Under the pieces are notes generated by a model that was not told the origin of the DNA, ran no database searches, and saw nothing but the letters and a program-made list of their open reading frames with translations. DNA of 43,301 nucleotides from an uncultured Roseovarius sp. GTDB taxonomy: Bacteria > Pseudomonadota > Alphaproteobacteria > Rhodobacterales > Rhodobacteraceae. Positions 35,115-43,301 of the stretch are shown one piece after another. A program made the translations under genes and the position numbers. Each line of letters starts with the position of its first letter. Position 1 is the stretch's first letter. Where the stretch lies: contig CAKSUL010000013.1 of the NCBI GenBank assembly GCA_934501475.1, positions 1 through 43,301 of the forward strand, given 5' to 3'.

Positions 35115-35876
35115 TCAGGCGTGGTCCAGCCAGGCGCGCACCGTGCCCTCGAATTCGCGGGGTTTCTCGGCATGCAGCCAATGCCCCGCGCCGGGAATGC
35201 GCATGAACCGCGCCTTCGGGAACAGGCTCGTGATCAGCGGGCGGTGTGCCTGGGTGACATAATCCGATTTGGCCCCGGTCAGGAACAGCGTCGGATGGGT
35301 GAACCGGGCGTCGATCTGGGGAAATCCCATGATGCCCGGCATCTCGCGGCGCAATGTCTCGAGGTTCAGCCGCCAGCGTTTGTCGGGCACATCCAGCGAT
35401 TGCAGGAAAAACGGCACAAGCGACGGATCATCCACCGCATCTTGCAGTGCCTCGGCGGCATCGCTGCGCTTTTCGACCCCGCTCAGGTCCAGTGACTGCA
35501 TCGCATCGAGATAGGGCAATTGGCTGTGGCTATAGGCCACCGGCGCGATATCGGCCACGATCAGGCGGTTGACCAGATCGGGCTGGCGCAGCGCCAGCGT
35601 CATTGCCGCCTTGCCGCCCATCGAATGACCCAAGATATCATATGGGCCATTGAGCGTGTCCAGGACCCCGGCAAGGTCATCGGCAAGGTCGGCGTAGGAA
35701 TGTGTTTCGAACCAGGGGCTTGACCCGTGGTTGCGCAGATCGACAGCCACCACGTGACGCCTGTCGGAGAGACGTTTGGCGATCACGCCCCAATTGCGCG
35801 CCGACCCGTATAGCCCATGCGCAATCAGCAGGCCGGGGGCGTCGGTGGGGGTGCCGTGTTCGATCAGGTTCAACAT
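35115..35876 (-). CDS. Alpha/beta-fold hydrolase (YbfF-like esterase)
   Basis: A 253-residue alpha/beta hydrolase. The oxyanion-hole region LLIAHGLYGSARNWG, the DLRNHGSSPW loop, the nucleophile elbow LGHSMGGK with the catalytic Ser, a later acid position (FLTGAKSDYVT) and the C-terminal GAGHWLHAEKP with the catalytic His make a complete triad. The overall pattern is closest to the YbfF acyl-CoA/ester hydrolase group; the substrate is unknown. The ATG at 35876 has AGGA six bases upstream and starts at the family N-terminus. An upstream in-frame start at 35936 would overlap the divergent promoter region. It is divergent from a small membrane protein gene. Confidence 0.9.
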   Translation of the reverse strand: MLNLIEHGTPTDAPGLLIAHGLYGSARNWGVIAKRLSDRRHVVAVDLRNHGSSPWFETHSYADLADDLAGVLDTLNGPYDILGHSMGGKAAMTLALRQPDLVNRLIVADIAPVAYSHSQLPYLDAMQSLDLSGVEKRSDAAEALQDAVDDPSLVPFFLQSLDVPDKRWRLNLETLRREMPGIMGFPQIDARFTHPTLFLTGAKSDYVTQAHRPLITSLFPKARFMRIPGAGHWLHAEKPREFEGTVRAWLDHA

Positions 35877-35965
35877 ATGTCCTGCATAGCGCGCGGCACT
35901 CTGCGGTTCCAGCCCCATTGAGGCGCGCGCGGGCACACGCTAGACAGGGCATTGGGGGCGATTCC

Positions 35966-36340
35966 ATGCTTGATCCGGCACAGTTTGAACAGGAAGTTGC
36001 GGCACTGAGCGCGCAGTTGCGCGCCAAGCTGTCGGTGCGTGGCAAATCCCTGTCCACGCGATTGGCGCGCGCCGGGCGGCGTCTGCCCGCACCGGTGCAG
36101 CAGGCGGGTGCCGTGATCACGCAGGCCCAGCCATGGGTGCATCATCCGAAAATGTGGCGGCTGGTTTCAGGCGCCGAGGTCGAGGCCGCCTTTGCGAAGA
36201 TCCGCGCGCATCTTGGCACGATTGACCCGGTCGAGCGGCGCAAGGGCGCGTTGCTGGGGCTGGCGGCGGATCTGGTGTTCAAGCTGCTGGTGATCGCGGC
36301 GGCGCTGATCGGCGTTCTGGTCTGGCGCGGTTTTCTCTGA
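35966..36340 (+). CDS. Small membrane protein of unknown function
   Basis: I do not recognise a family. The 124-residue protein has a charged N-terminal two-thirds (MLDPAQFEQEVAALSAQLRAKL, then a basic segment RGKSLSTRLARAGRRLP) and one C-terminal hydrophobic helix, FKLLVIAAALIGVLVWRGFL, right at the end. That would anchor it in the inner membrane with a long cytoplasmic portion. The helix is preceded by DPVERRKGALLGLAADL. The start at 35966 was chosen because the longer frame back to 35702 runs over the divergent hydrolase gene. It is convergent with glyA (81-bp gap). Confidence 0.7.
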   Translation: MLDPAQFEQEVAALSAQLRAKLSVRGKSLSTRLARAGRRLPAPVQQAGAVITQAQPWVHHPKMWRLVSGAEVEAAFAKIRAHLGTIDPVERRKGALLGLAADLVFKLLVIAAALIGVLVWRGFL

Positions 36341-36421
36341 GCTTTCCTTTGGACCACGCCGCCGAACACAAACGGCGCCCCTGTTTCCAGAGACGCCGCA
36401 GCGGATGCCGAAAGGGCGTTG

Positions 36422-37705
36422 TCAGAGGTTCGGATAAAGCGGGAATCGCGCGCAAAGTTCGGCGACTTCGCCGCGCACCTTGGCCTCGACCGCGTCATTG
36501 CCGTCTGCGCCATTGGCGGCCAGCCCATCGACCACCTCGGTGATCCAGCGGCCGATCTGGCGGAATTCGTCCTCTTTGAAACCGCGCGTGGTGCCGGCGG
36601 GACTGCCCAGCCGGATGCCACTGGTCACGGTGGGTTTTTCGGGATCGAACGGCACGCCGTTCTTGTTGCAGGTGATGTGGCTGCGCCCCAAGGCGGCGTC
36701 GGTGATGTTGCCGGTCACGCCCTTGGGCCGCAGATCGACCAGCATCAGGTGGGTGTCGGTGCCGCCGGTCACGATATCCAGCCCGCCCTTGATCAACTGA
36801 TCGCTGAGCGCGACCGCGTTGGCGCGCACCTGTTTGATATAGGTCTTGAATTCGGGGCGCAGTGCCTCGCCGAAGGCCACGGCCTTGGCCGCGATCACAT
36901 GCATCAGCGGGCCGCCCTGAATGCCGGGGAAAATGGCCGAGTTGAATTTCTTGGCCAGCGCCTCGTCATTGGTCAGGATCATGCCGCCGCGCGGGCCGCG
37001 CAGCGTCTTGTGGGTGGTGGTGGTGGCGACATGGGCGTGCGGGAACGGGCTGGGATGTTCGCCCGCGGCGACCAGACCGGCGAAATGCGCCATATCGACC
37101 AGCAGATAGGCCCCGACCATATCGGCGATCTCGCGCATGCGTTTGAAATCGATCTGGCGCGGGATCGCGCTGCCGCCGGCGATGATCAATTTCGGGTTAT
37201 GCTCCTTGGCCAGCGATTCAACCTGATCGTAATCCAACAGGTTGTCCTGACGGCGCACGCCGTAATGGATGGCGTTGAACCATTTGCCCGACTGGTTGGG
37301 CGCTGCGCCATGGGTCAGGTGCCCGCCCGCGTCCAGCGACATGCCAAGGATCGTATCGCCGGGCGTCAGCAGCGCCTGATACACGCCCTGATTGGCCTGG
37401 CTGCCCGAATTGGGCTGCACATTGGCAAAGCCGCAGCCGAACAGGGCCTTGGCCCGATCGATCGCCAGGTTCTCGGCGACGTCGACATATTGGCAGCCGC
37501 CGTAATAGCGCCGTCCGGGATAGCCTTCGGCGTATTTGTTGGTCATGACCGAGCCCTGGGCCTCCATCACCGCGGCCGAAACGATGTTTTCCGAGGCGAT
37601 CAGCTCGATCTCGTTGCGCTGGCGGCCCAGCTCATCGGTGATCGAGGCGTAAAGCTCGGGGTCGCGGGACGAGAGGGATTCGGTGAAGAAACCGGACTGG
37701 GACAT
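36422..37705 (-). CDS. glyA: Serine hydroxymethyltransferase
   Basis: GlyA interconverts serine and glycine with THF/methylene-THF and supplies C1 units. The 427-residue PLP enzyme shows [54 protein letters not shown], the PLP lysine K233 in [14 protein letters not shown], and [14 protein letters not shown]. The ATG at 37705 has GGAG upstream and gives the normal family start; a longer frame to 38215 lies over nadK. Glycine and methylene-THF from the sarcosine oxidase at the other end of the window would feed this reaction. Two similar palindromes separate it from nadK. Confidence 0.97.
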   Translation of the reverse strand: MSQSGFFTESLSSRDPELYASITDELGRQRNEIELIASENIVSAAVMEAQGSVMTNKYAEGYPGRRYYGGCQYVDVAENLAIDRAKALFGCGFANVQPNSGSQANQGVYQALLTPGDTILGMSLDAGGHLTHGAAPNQSGKWFNAIHYGVRRQDNLLDYDQVESLAKEHNPKLIIAGGSAIPRQIDFKRMREIADMVGAYLLVDMAHFAGLVAAGEHPSPFPHAHVATTTTHKTLRGPRGGMILTNDEALAKKFNSAIFPGIQGGPLMHVIAAKAVAFGEALRPEFKTYIKQVRANAVALSDQLIKGGLDIVTGGTDTHLMLVDLRPKGVTGNITDAALGRSHITCNKNGVPFDPEKPTVTSGIRLGSPAGTTRGFKEDEFRQIGRWITEVVDGLAANGADGNDAVEAKVRGEVAELCARFPLYPNL

Positions 37706-37742
37706 GTTGGGCGCTCCAAATGAGAGGGGTGGAATCTGCGGA

Positions 37743-37756
37743 TTTCCTATCGGAAA
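37743..37756. promoter_or_regulatory. Palindrome in the glyA-nadK divergent region (copy 1)
   Basis: TTTCC and GGAAA arms around TATC (37743-37756). It shares the core TTCC-(T)-ATCGGAA with a second palindrome 91 bp away, and both lie between divergent glyA and nadK. It is 38 bp before the glyA start, in the probable glyA leader or promoter. Confidence 0.4.
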
Positions 37757-37833
37757 CTTTCTGGAAATGTAAGCCGTCAAAGCGACAATTCGCGTTGCAG
37801 GACCGTCTTGGCTGGCGCAGGGGGGCAACTTGT

Positions 37834-37848
37834 GGTTCCATCGGAACC
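37834..37848. promoter_or_regulatory. Palindrome in the glyA-nadK divergent region (copy 2)
   Basis: GGTTCC and GGAACC arms around ATC (37834-37848), a perfect 6-bp inverted repeat. It is 46 bp before the nadK start and resembles copy 1 in its core. A shared regulator is possible but not shown. Confidence 0.4.
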
Positions 37849-37894
37849 GCGCGACGTCGATTGGAAACGCAAGAAGGCAGGGGACACGCATCAC

Positions 37895-38656
37895 ATGGCC
37901 AAAAAGATTGCCTTCGTGGCAAGCGACGCCCCGACGGCGCAAATTGCCCGCGCCACATTGGCCAGCCGGTTTGGCCATGTCGAGGAGGCAGCAGCCGACG
38001 TGATCGTGGCCCTTGGCGGGGACGGGTTCATGTTGCACACGCTGCACGGCACGCAGGAACTGGACGTGCCGGTTTATGGGATGAACCGTGGCACGGTCGG
38101 GTTCCTGATGAACGACTACAGCGAATCCGACCTGCCCGAGCGGCTGGACGAGGCCATCGAAGAGGTGATCAACCCGCTGTCGATGTGCGCTGAATCCGTC
38201 GATGGCACAAGGCATCAGGCGCTGGCGATCAATGAGGTGTCATTGCTGCGCGCCGGCGCGCAGACCGCGCAGTTGCGCATCAGCGTGGACGGGCATTTGC
38301 GCCTGGAAGAGCTGATCTGTGACGGCGCCCTGGTGGCGACGCCAGCGGGATCGACTGCGTATAACTACAGCGCGCATGGCCCGATCCTGCCGATCGGGTC
38401 GGATGTTCTGGCGCTGACGGCGGTGGCGGCGTTTCGCCCGCGTCGCTGGCGGGGGGCCCTGCTGAAAAAGACGGCAACGGTGCGTTTCGATGTCCTGAAC
38501 TCCGACAAGCGCCCGGTCATGGCGGTGGCCGACAGCCGCTGGGTGGAAAACGTGCTCTGGGTCGAAATCCGCTCGGAACCTGCAATCGGGCACCGCATCC
38601 TGTTCGATCCGGGGCATGGGCTGGAGGAGAGACTGCTGCGCGAACAGTTCGTCTGA
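37895..38656 (+). CDS. nadK: NAD kinase
   Basis: NadK phosphorylates NAD to NADP with ATP or polyphosphate. The 253-residue protein is of the short bacterial type. The essential GGDG motif is at 41-44 ([14 protein letters not shown]), followed by [13 protein letters not shown], then [11 protein letters not shown] and the second conserved block [25 protein letters not shown]. The ATG at 37895 starts [10 protein letters not shown], the usual N-terminus; an upstream start at 37808 adds unrelated residues. It is divergent from glyA. After its stop an imperfect hairpin (GGCAAGGC / GCCTTGTC, about 38698-38718) without a T-run might end transcription. Confidence 0.95.
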   Translation: MAKKIAFVASDAPTAQIARATLASRFGHVEEAAADVIVALGGDGFMLHTLHGTQELDVPVYGMNRGTVGFLMNDYSESDLPERLDEAIEEVINPLSMCAESVDGTRHQALAINEVSLLRAGAQTAQLRISVDGHLRLEELICDGALVATPAGSTAYNYSAHGPILPIGSDVLALTAVAAFRPRRWRGALLKKTATVRFDVLNSDKRPVMAVADSRWVENVLWVEIRSEPAIGHRILFDPGHGLEERLLREQFV

Positions 38657-38751
38657 GAGGAACCATATCGGCCCCGGGGCGTTGAGGTGACAGATCGGGC
38701 AAGGCGAAAGGGCCTTGTCCGCAAATCCGAGACACCAAGAGGAGATATGCG

Positions 38752-38949
38752 ATGAACTGGGACCAGATCGAAGGCAACTGGAAGCAATTTACCGGTAGTG
38801 CCAAGGCCAAATGGGGCAAGCTGACCGACGATGAGATTCAGCAGGCCGAAGGCAAGCGCGAAAAGCTGGCTGGCCTTATCCAGGAGAAATATGGCATCGC
38901 CAAGGAAGAGGCGGAAAAGCAGGTCGATGAATTTGCGTCCAAACACTGA
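38752..38949 (+). CDS. CsbD-like stress protein
   Basis: The 65-residue protein is a typical CsbD family member: MNWDQIEGNWKQFTGSAKAKWGKLTDDEIQQAEGKREKL, then a Glu/Lys-rich amphipathic helix up to VDEFASKH. CsbD-like proteins are small hydrophilic products often raised under general stress in bacteria; their molecular function is unknown. The ribosome site AAGAGGAG is strong. A palindromic terminator candidate follows 21 bp after the stop, then a long hairpin element. Confidence 0.92.
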   Translation: MNWDQIEGNWKQFTGSAKAKWGKLTDDEIQQAEGKREKLAGLIQEKYGIAKEEAEKQVDEFASKH

Positions 38950-38970
38950 CGCCGTGATCCATGAGCGTGA

Positions 38971-38996
38971 AAGGGCGGTCCCGACGGGCCGCCCTT
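38971..38996 (+). terminator. Candidate terminator of the csbD-like gene
   Basis: An 8-bp stem AAGGGCGG (38971-38978) and CCGCCCTT (38989-38996), extended by CCC / GGG inside with a GAC loop. It starts 22 bases after the stop codon. The downstream sequence is only moderately T-rich (TTCGTGTTCGTG), so efficiency is uncertain. Confidence 0.55.
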
Positions 38997-39020
38997 CGTG
39001 TTCGTGACCGAGTTGGTTCG

Positions 39021-39137
39021 TTATAGCGTGTTGCGTTTAACAGGATCCAGGCATTCACCAATCGTCGTGAGGCAGCGTTTGCAGGGCAAATGCGTTCACG
39101 GCGACTGGTGAATTCAATTTAACGCAACATGCCTTAA
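39021..39137. repeat. 117-bp long imperfect hairpin element (MITE-like)
   Basis: The outer arms 39021-39040 and 39118-39137 are inverted copies with a few mismatches (core GTTGCGTT / AACGCAAC). Next, 39053-39070 pairs with 39096-39113 at 16 of 18 positions. The centre pairs GCGTTTGC (39075-39082) with GCAAATGC (39086-39093). Almost the whole segment can therefore fold into one hairpin. It does not code for protein. It lies between the csbD-like gene and the 3' end of prpE and is distinct in sequence from the element at 29876-29994. Confidence 0.75.
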
Positions 39138-39151
39138 CGTTCTGCACCGGG

Positions 39152-41041
39152 TTATCTGGCGTAGCCGATACCTTGCAGCGCCGTCTTGATCTCATCCAGA
39201 ATGGCCGGATCGTCTATCGTGGCGGGCATCTTGAAGGGTGTGCCGTCCGCGATGCTGACCATGGTCGCGCGCAGGATCTTGCCCGAGCGGGTCTTGGGCA
39301 GGCGGTCCACCACGACGGCCAGTTTGAACGCCGCGACCGGGCCGATCCGGTCGCGCACCATCTTGACGCATTCGGCCGTGATCTCGTCATGGGGGCGATC
39401 GACGCCCTTGGTCAGGCATAGAAAGCCGACGGGCATCTGCCCTTTCAATTCATCGCCGACGCCGATCACGGCGCATTCGGCGACATCGGGATGGGCGGCC
39501 AGCACCTCTTCCATGGCGCCGGTGGACAGGCGGTGCCCGGCGACGTTGATCACGTCATCGGTGCGCGCCATGATGTAGACATAGCCGTCCTTGTCGATCA
39601 TGCCCGCATCGCCGGTTTCATAATAGCCGGGGAAGGTGTTGAGATAGGATTTGCGATAGCGCTCTTCCGCGTTCCACAGATTGGGCAACGTGCCGGGCGG
39701 CAGCGGCAGCTTGATCGCGATGGCGCCCAATGTGTCGGGGCCGACGGGATGGCCGCCCTCATCCAGGATCCGCACGTCATAGCCGGGCATCGCCACGGTG
39801 GGTGATCCGATCTTGACGGCGAGGGGCTCGATCCCGACGGGGTTGGCGACGATGGGAAAGCCGGTTTCGGTCTGCCACCAGTGATCATAGACCGGGCGGT
39901 TCAGGATCTTCTGTGCCCATTCGATCGTGTCCGGGTCGGCGCGTTCGCCCGCCAGATAGAGCGCGCGCAGGCAGGACAGGTCATATTTCGCGCAGAATTC
40001 GCCCTTTGGGTCCTCGCGCTTGACGGCGCGGATCGCGGTGGGGGCGGTAAAGAACGAGCGCACGTTATGTTCGCTGATCACCCGCCAGAACGTGCCGGCA
40101 TCGGGCGTGCCGACCGGCTTGCCCTCAAAGACGACGGTGGTGTTGCCATGGATCAGCGGCGCATAACAGATATAGCTGTGCCCCACGACCCAGCCGACAT
40201 CGGACGCGGCCCAGAACACGTCACCGGGATCGACGTTATAGACGTTTTTCATCGTCCAGTTCAGCGCCACCAGATGCCCGCCGGTGGGGCGGATCACGCC
40301 CTTGGGCGCGCCTGTGGTGCCGGATGTATAGAGGATATAGGCCGGATGATTGCCCTCGACCGGGACACAATCGGCCGGGGGCGTGCCATATTGAAAGCTG
40401 TGCCAGGCGACATCGCGCCCCGGCTCAAGACGGGCAACCTCTTGTTCGCGCTGGAAGATGACGCAGAAATCGGGCTTGTGGGTGGCCTGGTCGATGGCGT
40501 CGTCCAGCAGGGGCTTGTAGTGCACGACGCGGCCCGGCTCGACCCCGCAGGAGGCGGCGATGATCGCCTTGGGGGTGCAGTCATTGATGCGCACGGCCAG
40601 CTCGCTTGCCGCGAAGCCGCCAAACACGACCGAATGGATCGCCCCAAGGCGCGCGCAGGCCAGCATCGCCTCGAGGGCTTCGGGAATCATCGGCATGTAG
40701 ATGATGACGCGGTCGCCCTTTTGCACGCCCTTGGCGCGCAACGCCCCGGCGAGGCTGGCAACGCGGGTTTGCAGGTCGCGATAGCTGATATGCTGCTTGG
40801 TTCCGGTGACCGGGCTGTCATGGATGATGGCGGTGCGCGCCCCGTTGCCGGCCTCGACATGGCGGTCCACGGCGTTATAGCAGGTGTTGACCATGCCATC
40901 GCAGAACCATTCATAGATCGGTGGATTGTCGTCAAACAGCGCCCTTGAGGGTTTGGTATGCCAGTCGATCGCGTCCGCCGCCTGCATCCAGAAGGCCTCG
41001 GGGTCTGATGCCCAGCTGTCATAGATGTCCTTGTATCCCAT
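39152..41041 (-). CDS. prpE: Propionyl-CoA synthetase (propionate-CoA ligase)
   Basis: PrpE activates propionate to propionyl-CoA through an acyl-adenylate. The 629-residue ANL-superfamily protein has the P-loop-like YILYTSGTTGAPKGVIRPTGG. The IRPTGGHLVAL ending is typical of PrpE, whereas acetyl-CoA synthetases have a different sequence there. Further blocks are WWQTETGFPI, YYETGDAGMIDKDGY, the hinge VINVAGHRLSTGAMEE, and the C-terminal catalytic lysine in LPKTRSGKILRATM. The ATG at 41041 has GGAGGAG eight bases upstream; an alternative at 41056 overlaps that ribosome site. The upstream region carries TTTGCAAA-type elements that fit control by a propionyl-CoA-sensing ScfR regulator. Malic enzyme lies upstream on the same strand. 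Confidence 0.92.
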   Translation of the reverse strand: MGYKDIYDSWASDPEAFWMQAADAIDWHTKPSRALFDDNPPIYEWFCDGMVNTCYNAVDRHVEAGNGARTAIIHDSPVTGTKQHISYRDLQTRVASLAGALRAKGVQKGDRVIIYMPMIPEALEAMLACARLGAIHSVVFGGFAASELAVRINDCTPKAIIAASCGVEPGRVVHYKPLLDDAIDQATHKPDFCVIFQREQEVARLEPGRDVAWHSFQYGTPPADCVPVEGNHPAYILYTSGTTGAPKGVIRPTGGHLVALNWTMKNVYNVDPGDVFWAASDVGWVVGHSYICYAPLIHGNTTVVFEGKPVGTPDAGTFWRVISEHNVRSFFTAPTAIRAVKREDPKGEFCAKYDLSCLRALYLAGERADPDTIEWAQKILNRPVYDHWWQTETGFPIVANPVGIEPLAVKIGSPTVAMPGYDVRILDEGGHPVGPDTLGAIAIKLPLPPGTLPNLWNAEERYRKSYLNTFPGYYETGDAGMIDKDGYVYIMARTDDVINVAGHRLSTGAMEEVLAAHPDVAECAVIGVGDELKGQMPVGFLCLTKGVDRPHDEITAECVKMVRDRIGPVAAFKLAVVVDRLPKTRSGKILRATMVSIADGTPFKMPATIDDPAILDEIKTALQGIGYAR

Positions 41042-41157
41042 TATATGCTCCTCCAAATCCCTGAAAACGTGTTAGGCGCGGCGTGGCGATGCGGCAAGCG
41101 TGACGCGTTGCGGCGCGTCGTATTACCACATGAATTTGCATATATTGGCCTGCGGTG

Positions 41158-41232
41158 TCTGCAAATTTTTGCAAACCCGGTCCGATAAGTTCGGCGTCGA
41201 TTGCCGGGGTGCAGGTTTTGCAAATCTGCAAA
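41158..41232. promoter_or_regulatory. Cluster of TTTGCAAA-type sites upstream of prpE (possible ScfR/PccR operators)
   Basis: Four octamers of the form T(T/C)TGCAAA: TCTGCAAA 41158-41165, TTTGCAAA 41168-41175, TTTGCAAA 41217-41224 and TCTGCAAA 41225-41232, plus a partial TTTGCATA at 41135. They form two pairs about 50 bp apart, 117 to 191 bp before the prpE start. PccR, the short-chain acyl-CoA regulator of Rhodobacter propionate assimilation, is reported to bind paired TTTGCAAA motifs. The spacing here (two and zero bases within pairs) is tighter than I remember for that operator. Confidence 0.5.
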
Positions 41233-41274
41233 CTGCGCCACCGGCGAATCATATCTTGCCCCGCTTGCGGGCGC

Positions 41275-43301
41275 TTATCCGTAATGCGCCACCGGCGTGC
41301 CGGCGATGGCGGCCATGTTCAGCAAGCCGCGCGCGGTGATCGAGGAGTTGACGATATGGGCGCGGTTGCCCATGCCCATCAGGATCGGTCCGACCTCAAT
41401 CCCGCCGCCCTTCATCTTGAGGATATTGCGCACCCCGGATGCCGCATCGGCATTGGAAAAGATCAGCACATTCGCCGCCCCCTCCATCCGGTTGTCGGGC
41501 AGCAGCCGGGCACGCAATTCCGGGTCGAGCGCGGCGTCGATATTCATCTCGCCCTCATAGCAGAAATCACGCTCCTGCGCATCCAGCAGGGCGATGGTGG
41601 CGCGCAGGCGCTTGCCTGAATCCTCGCCCTGATTGCCGAATTGCGATTGCGAGCAGAAGGCGATTTTCGGCTCGACCCCAAAGCGGCGCACATGGCGCGC
41701 GGCCCCGATCGCGCATTCGGCGATCTGTTCGGGCGCGGGAAAGGTGCGCACGTGGGTGTCGGCGATGAACAGCGGGCCATCCTCGAGGATCATCAAGGAA
41801 AGCGCGCCGTGCGGGTGATAGGTGTCGTTGCCCAGAACCTGCTTCACATATTTCAGATGCCAGCGGAATTCCCCGAATGTGCCACAGATCAGGCTGTCGG
41901 CCTCACCGCGATGCACCATTACCGCGCCGATGGCGGTGGTGTTGGTGCGCATCACGGCGCGGGCCAGATCGGGGGTGATGCCGCGGCGCTGCATGATCTT
42001 GTGATAGCTGCTCCAGTAATCGCGATAGCGCGGGTCGTCCTCGGGGTTGACCAGGTTGAAGTCGCGCCCCGGCCGGATATCGAGGCCCAGCCGTTCACAG
42101 CGCGCCTCGATCACCTGCGGGCGCCCGATCAGGATCGGCTGTCCGGTGGTTTCCTCAAGAATGGCCTGCGCGGCGCGCAGCACGCGCTCATCCTCGCCCT
42201 CGGCAAAGACGATGCGGCGGTTGTCCTTCCGGGCGGATTCAAAGACCGGGCGCATCAGCAGGGAGGATTTATAGACCGAGGCATCCAGCCGGTCCTTGTA
42301 GGCGTCGATATCGTCCAGCGGGCGGGTCGCGACGCCGGATTGCATGGCGGCGCGGGCGACGGCGCTGCTGACGATGCCGGACAGGCGCGGATCGAACGGT
42401 TTCGGGATCAGGTAATCGGGGCCGAATGTCAGTGCCTCGCCCTGATAGGCGGCGGCGGCCTCGGCCGAGGTGGTGGCGCGGGCCAGTTCGGCGATGCCCT
42501 CGACGCAGGCGATTTTCATGGCGTCATTGATCTCGGTTGCGCCAACGTCCAGCGCGCCGCGAAAGATGAAGGGAAAGCACAGCACGTTGTTGACCTGATT
42601 GGGAAAATCGCTGCGTCCGGTGGCGATGATCGCGTCCGGTACGGCCTTGCGGGCGATGTCGGGCATGATTTCCGGGGTCGGGTTGGCAAGGGCGAAAACG
42701 ATCGGGCGCTTGGCCATCCGGACAACCTGATCCGCGCTCAGAACGCCGGGGCCGGACAGGCCCAGAAACAGATCCGCACCGTCGATCACCTGATCCAGGT
42801 CGCGCAACTCGGTGGGCTGGGCAAAGGCGGCTTTTTGCGGATTCATATCCTCGGTGCGGCCCTCATAGACCAGCCCGTGAATGTCGCACAGCCATATATT
42901 CTCGCGCTTCACCCCCAGTTTGACCAGCATCTTGAGGCAGGCGATACCCGCCGCGCCGCCCCCGGTCGAGACGACCTTGATATCGCTGAACGCCTTGCCC
43001 GCCACATGCAGCGCGTTGGTGGTCGCTGCGCCCACGACAATCGCCGTGCCGTGCTGATCGTCATGAAATACGGGGATATTCATCCGTTCGCGGCACAGTT
43101 TCTCGACGATGAAACAATCCGGCGCCTTGATGTCCTCAAGGTTGATCGCGCCGAAGGTCGGCTCCATCGCACAGACGATATCGGCCAGTTTCTCGGGGTC
43201 GGTTTCGTTCAGTTCGATATCGAAACAGTCGATATTGGCGAATTTCTTGAACAGGACCGCCTTGCCCTCCATCACCGGCTTTGAGGCCAGCGGGCCGATA
43301 T
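41275..43301 (-). CDS. maeB: NADP-dependent malic enzyme, MaeB type (5' end outside window)
   Basis: MaeB oxidatively decarboxylates malate to pyruvate with NADP+ reduction. The frame is open to the right edge and codes for 675 visible residues, starting [21 protein letters not shown], so roughly 80 N-terminal residues are missing. The malic domain shows [17 protein letters not shown] and [20 protein letters not shown]. The NAD(P)-binding domain has [21 protein letters not shown] and [14 protein letters not shown]-terminal phosphotransacetylase-like domain of over 300 residues ([37 protein letters not shown]) identifies the large MaeB type, which is usually regulated by acetyl-CoA and related metabolites but has no transacetylase activity in known cases. 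A short CCCGC / GCGGG hairpin follows the stop. Confidence 0.95.
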   Translation of the reverse strand, partial: IGPLASKPVMEGKAVLFKKFANIDCFDIELNETDPEKLADIVCAMEPTFGAINLEDIKAPDCFIVEKLCRERMNIPVFHDDQHGTAIVVGAATTNALHVAGKAFSDIKVVSTGGGAAGIACLKMLVKLGVKRENIWLCDIHGLVYEGRTEDMNPQKAAFAQPTELRDLDQVIDGADLFLGLSGPGVLSADQVVRMAKRPIVFALANPTPEIMPDIARKAVPDAIIATGRSDFPNQVNNVLCFPFIFRGALDVGATEINDAMKIACVEGIAELARATTSAEAAAAYQGEALTFGPDYLIPKPFDPRLSGIVSSAVARAAMQSGVATRPLDDIDAYKDRLDASVYKSSLLMRPVFESARKDNRRIVFAEGEDERVLRAAQAILEETTGQPILIGRPQVIEARCERLGLDIRPGRDFNLVNPEDDPRYRDYWSSYHKIMQRRGITPDLARAVMRTNTTAIGAVMVHRGEADSLICGTFGEFRWHLKYVKQVLGNDTYHPHGALSLMILEDGPLFIADTHVRTFPAPEQIAECAIGAARHVRRFGVEPKIAFCSQSQFGNQGEDSGKRLRATIALLDAQERDFCYEGEMNIDAALDPELRARLLPDNRMEGAANVLIFSNADAASGVRNILKMKGGGIEVGPILMGMGNRAHIVNSSITARGLLNMAAIAGTPVAHYG

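Noticed and set aside
37706..38215. Longer glyA reading frame up to 38215
   Set aside because: The extra sequence is antisense to nadK and its leader and is absent from serine hydroxymethyltransferases.

Overview
The window is a gene-dense, GC-rich piece of chromosome from an alphaproteobacterium, most likely a member of the Rhodobacterales (Roseobacter/Rhodobacter group). The assignment rests on the soxBDAG sarcosine oxidase operon, dnaG followed by rpoD, nrdR-ribD, an NDUFS4-like complex I accessory subunit, SdhE, a YhaO/YhaN pair instead of SbcCD, GANTC (CcrM-type) sites in a control region, and TTTGCAAA-type sites in front of prpE. No rRNA, tRNA, CRISPR array, prophage or transposase gene was found. 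The content is mostly housekeeping with two accessory blocks.

Layout: (1) 1-4720, the heterotetrameric sarcosine oxidase genes soxB (5' end outside the window), soxD, soxA and soxG. (2) 4764-9206, a small exported protein, primase dnaG and the principal sigma factor rpoD. Four GANTC sites arranged as two inverted repeats lie just before rpoD, and a clear terminator follows it. (3) A 383-bp non-coding stretch with two perfect DnaA boxes, then nrdR-ribD. (4) 11148-15769, minus strand, a partial group-2-type capsule set (KpsS, a Wza/KpsD-like export lipoprotein, KpsC) placed between ribD and the riboflavin synthase gene. (5) 16513-23532, minus strand, a tightly packed operon encoding an aldehyde dehydrogenase, a peptidase-M19-like protein without its first metal site, an unrecognised 565-residue protein, a DUF3726-like protein and a Ser/Cys-type hydroxyproline epimerase/dehydratase. 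A LysR regulator lies upstream on the same strand. This is the best candidate for an undescribed pathway. (6) 23651-28751, the complex I accessory subunit and the nuclease/ATPase pair YhaO-YhaN. (7) 28872-31364, polyphosphate kinase 2, a 119-bp inverted-repeat element and a MATE exporter.

(8) 31374-36340, a small conserved protein, aspartate aminotransferase, an XRE regulator translationally coupled to the flavinylation factor SdhE, a MarR-like regulator, glyoxalase I, an esterase-like hydrolase and a small membrane protein. (9) 36422-43301, glyA and nadK (divergent, with two similar palindromes between them), a CsbD-like stress protein, a 117-bp hairpin element, propionyl-CoA synthetase prpE with TTTGCAAA-type upstream sites, and malic enzyme maeB, which runs off the right edge.

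Metabolically the window leans toward use of osmolyte-derived and amino-acid carbon: sarcosine to glycine and C1 units, serine/glycine exchange by GlyA, hydroxyproline conversion toward 2-oxoglutarate, and propionate activation. Malic enzyme supplies pyruvate and NADPH. Functional calls come from reading translated sequence and recalling family motifs; no database search was run.
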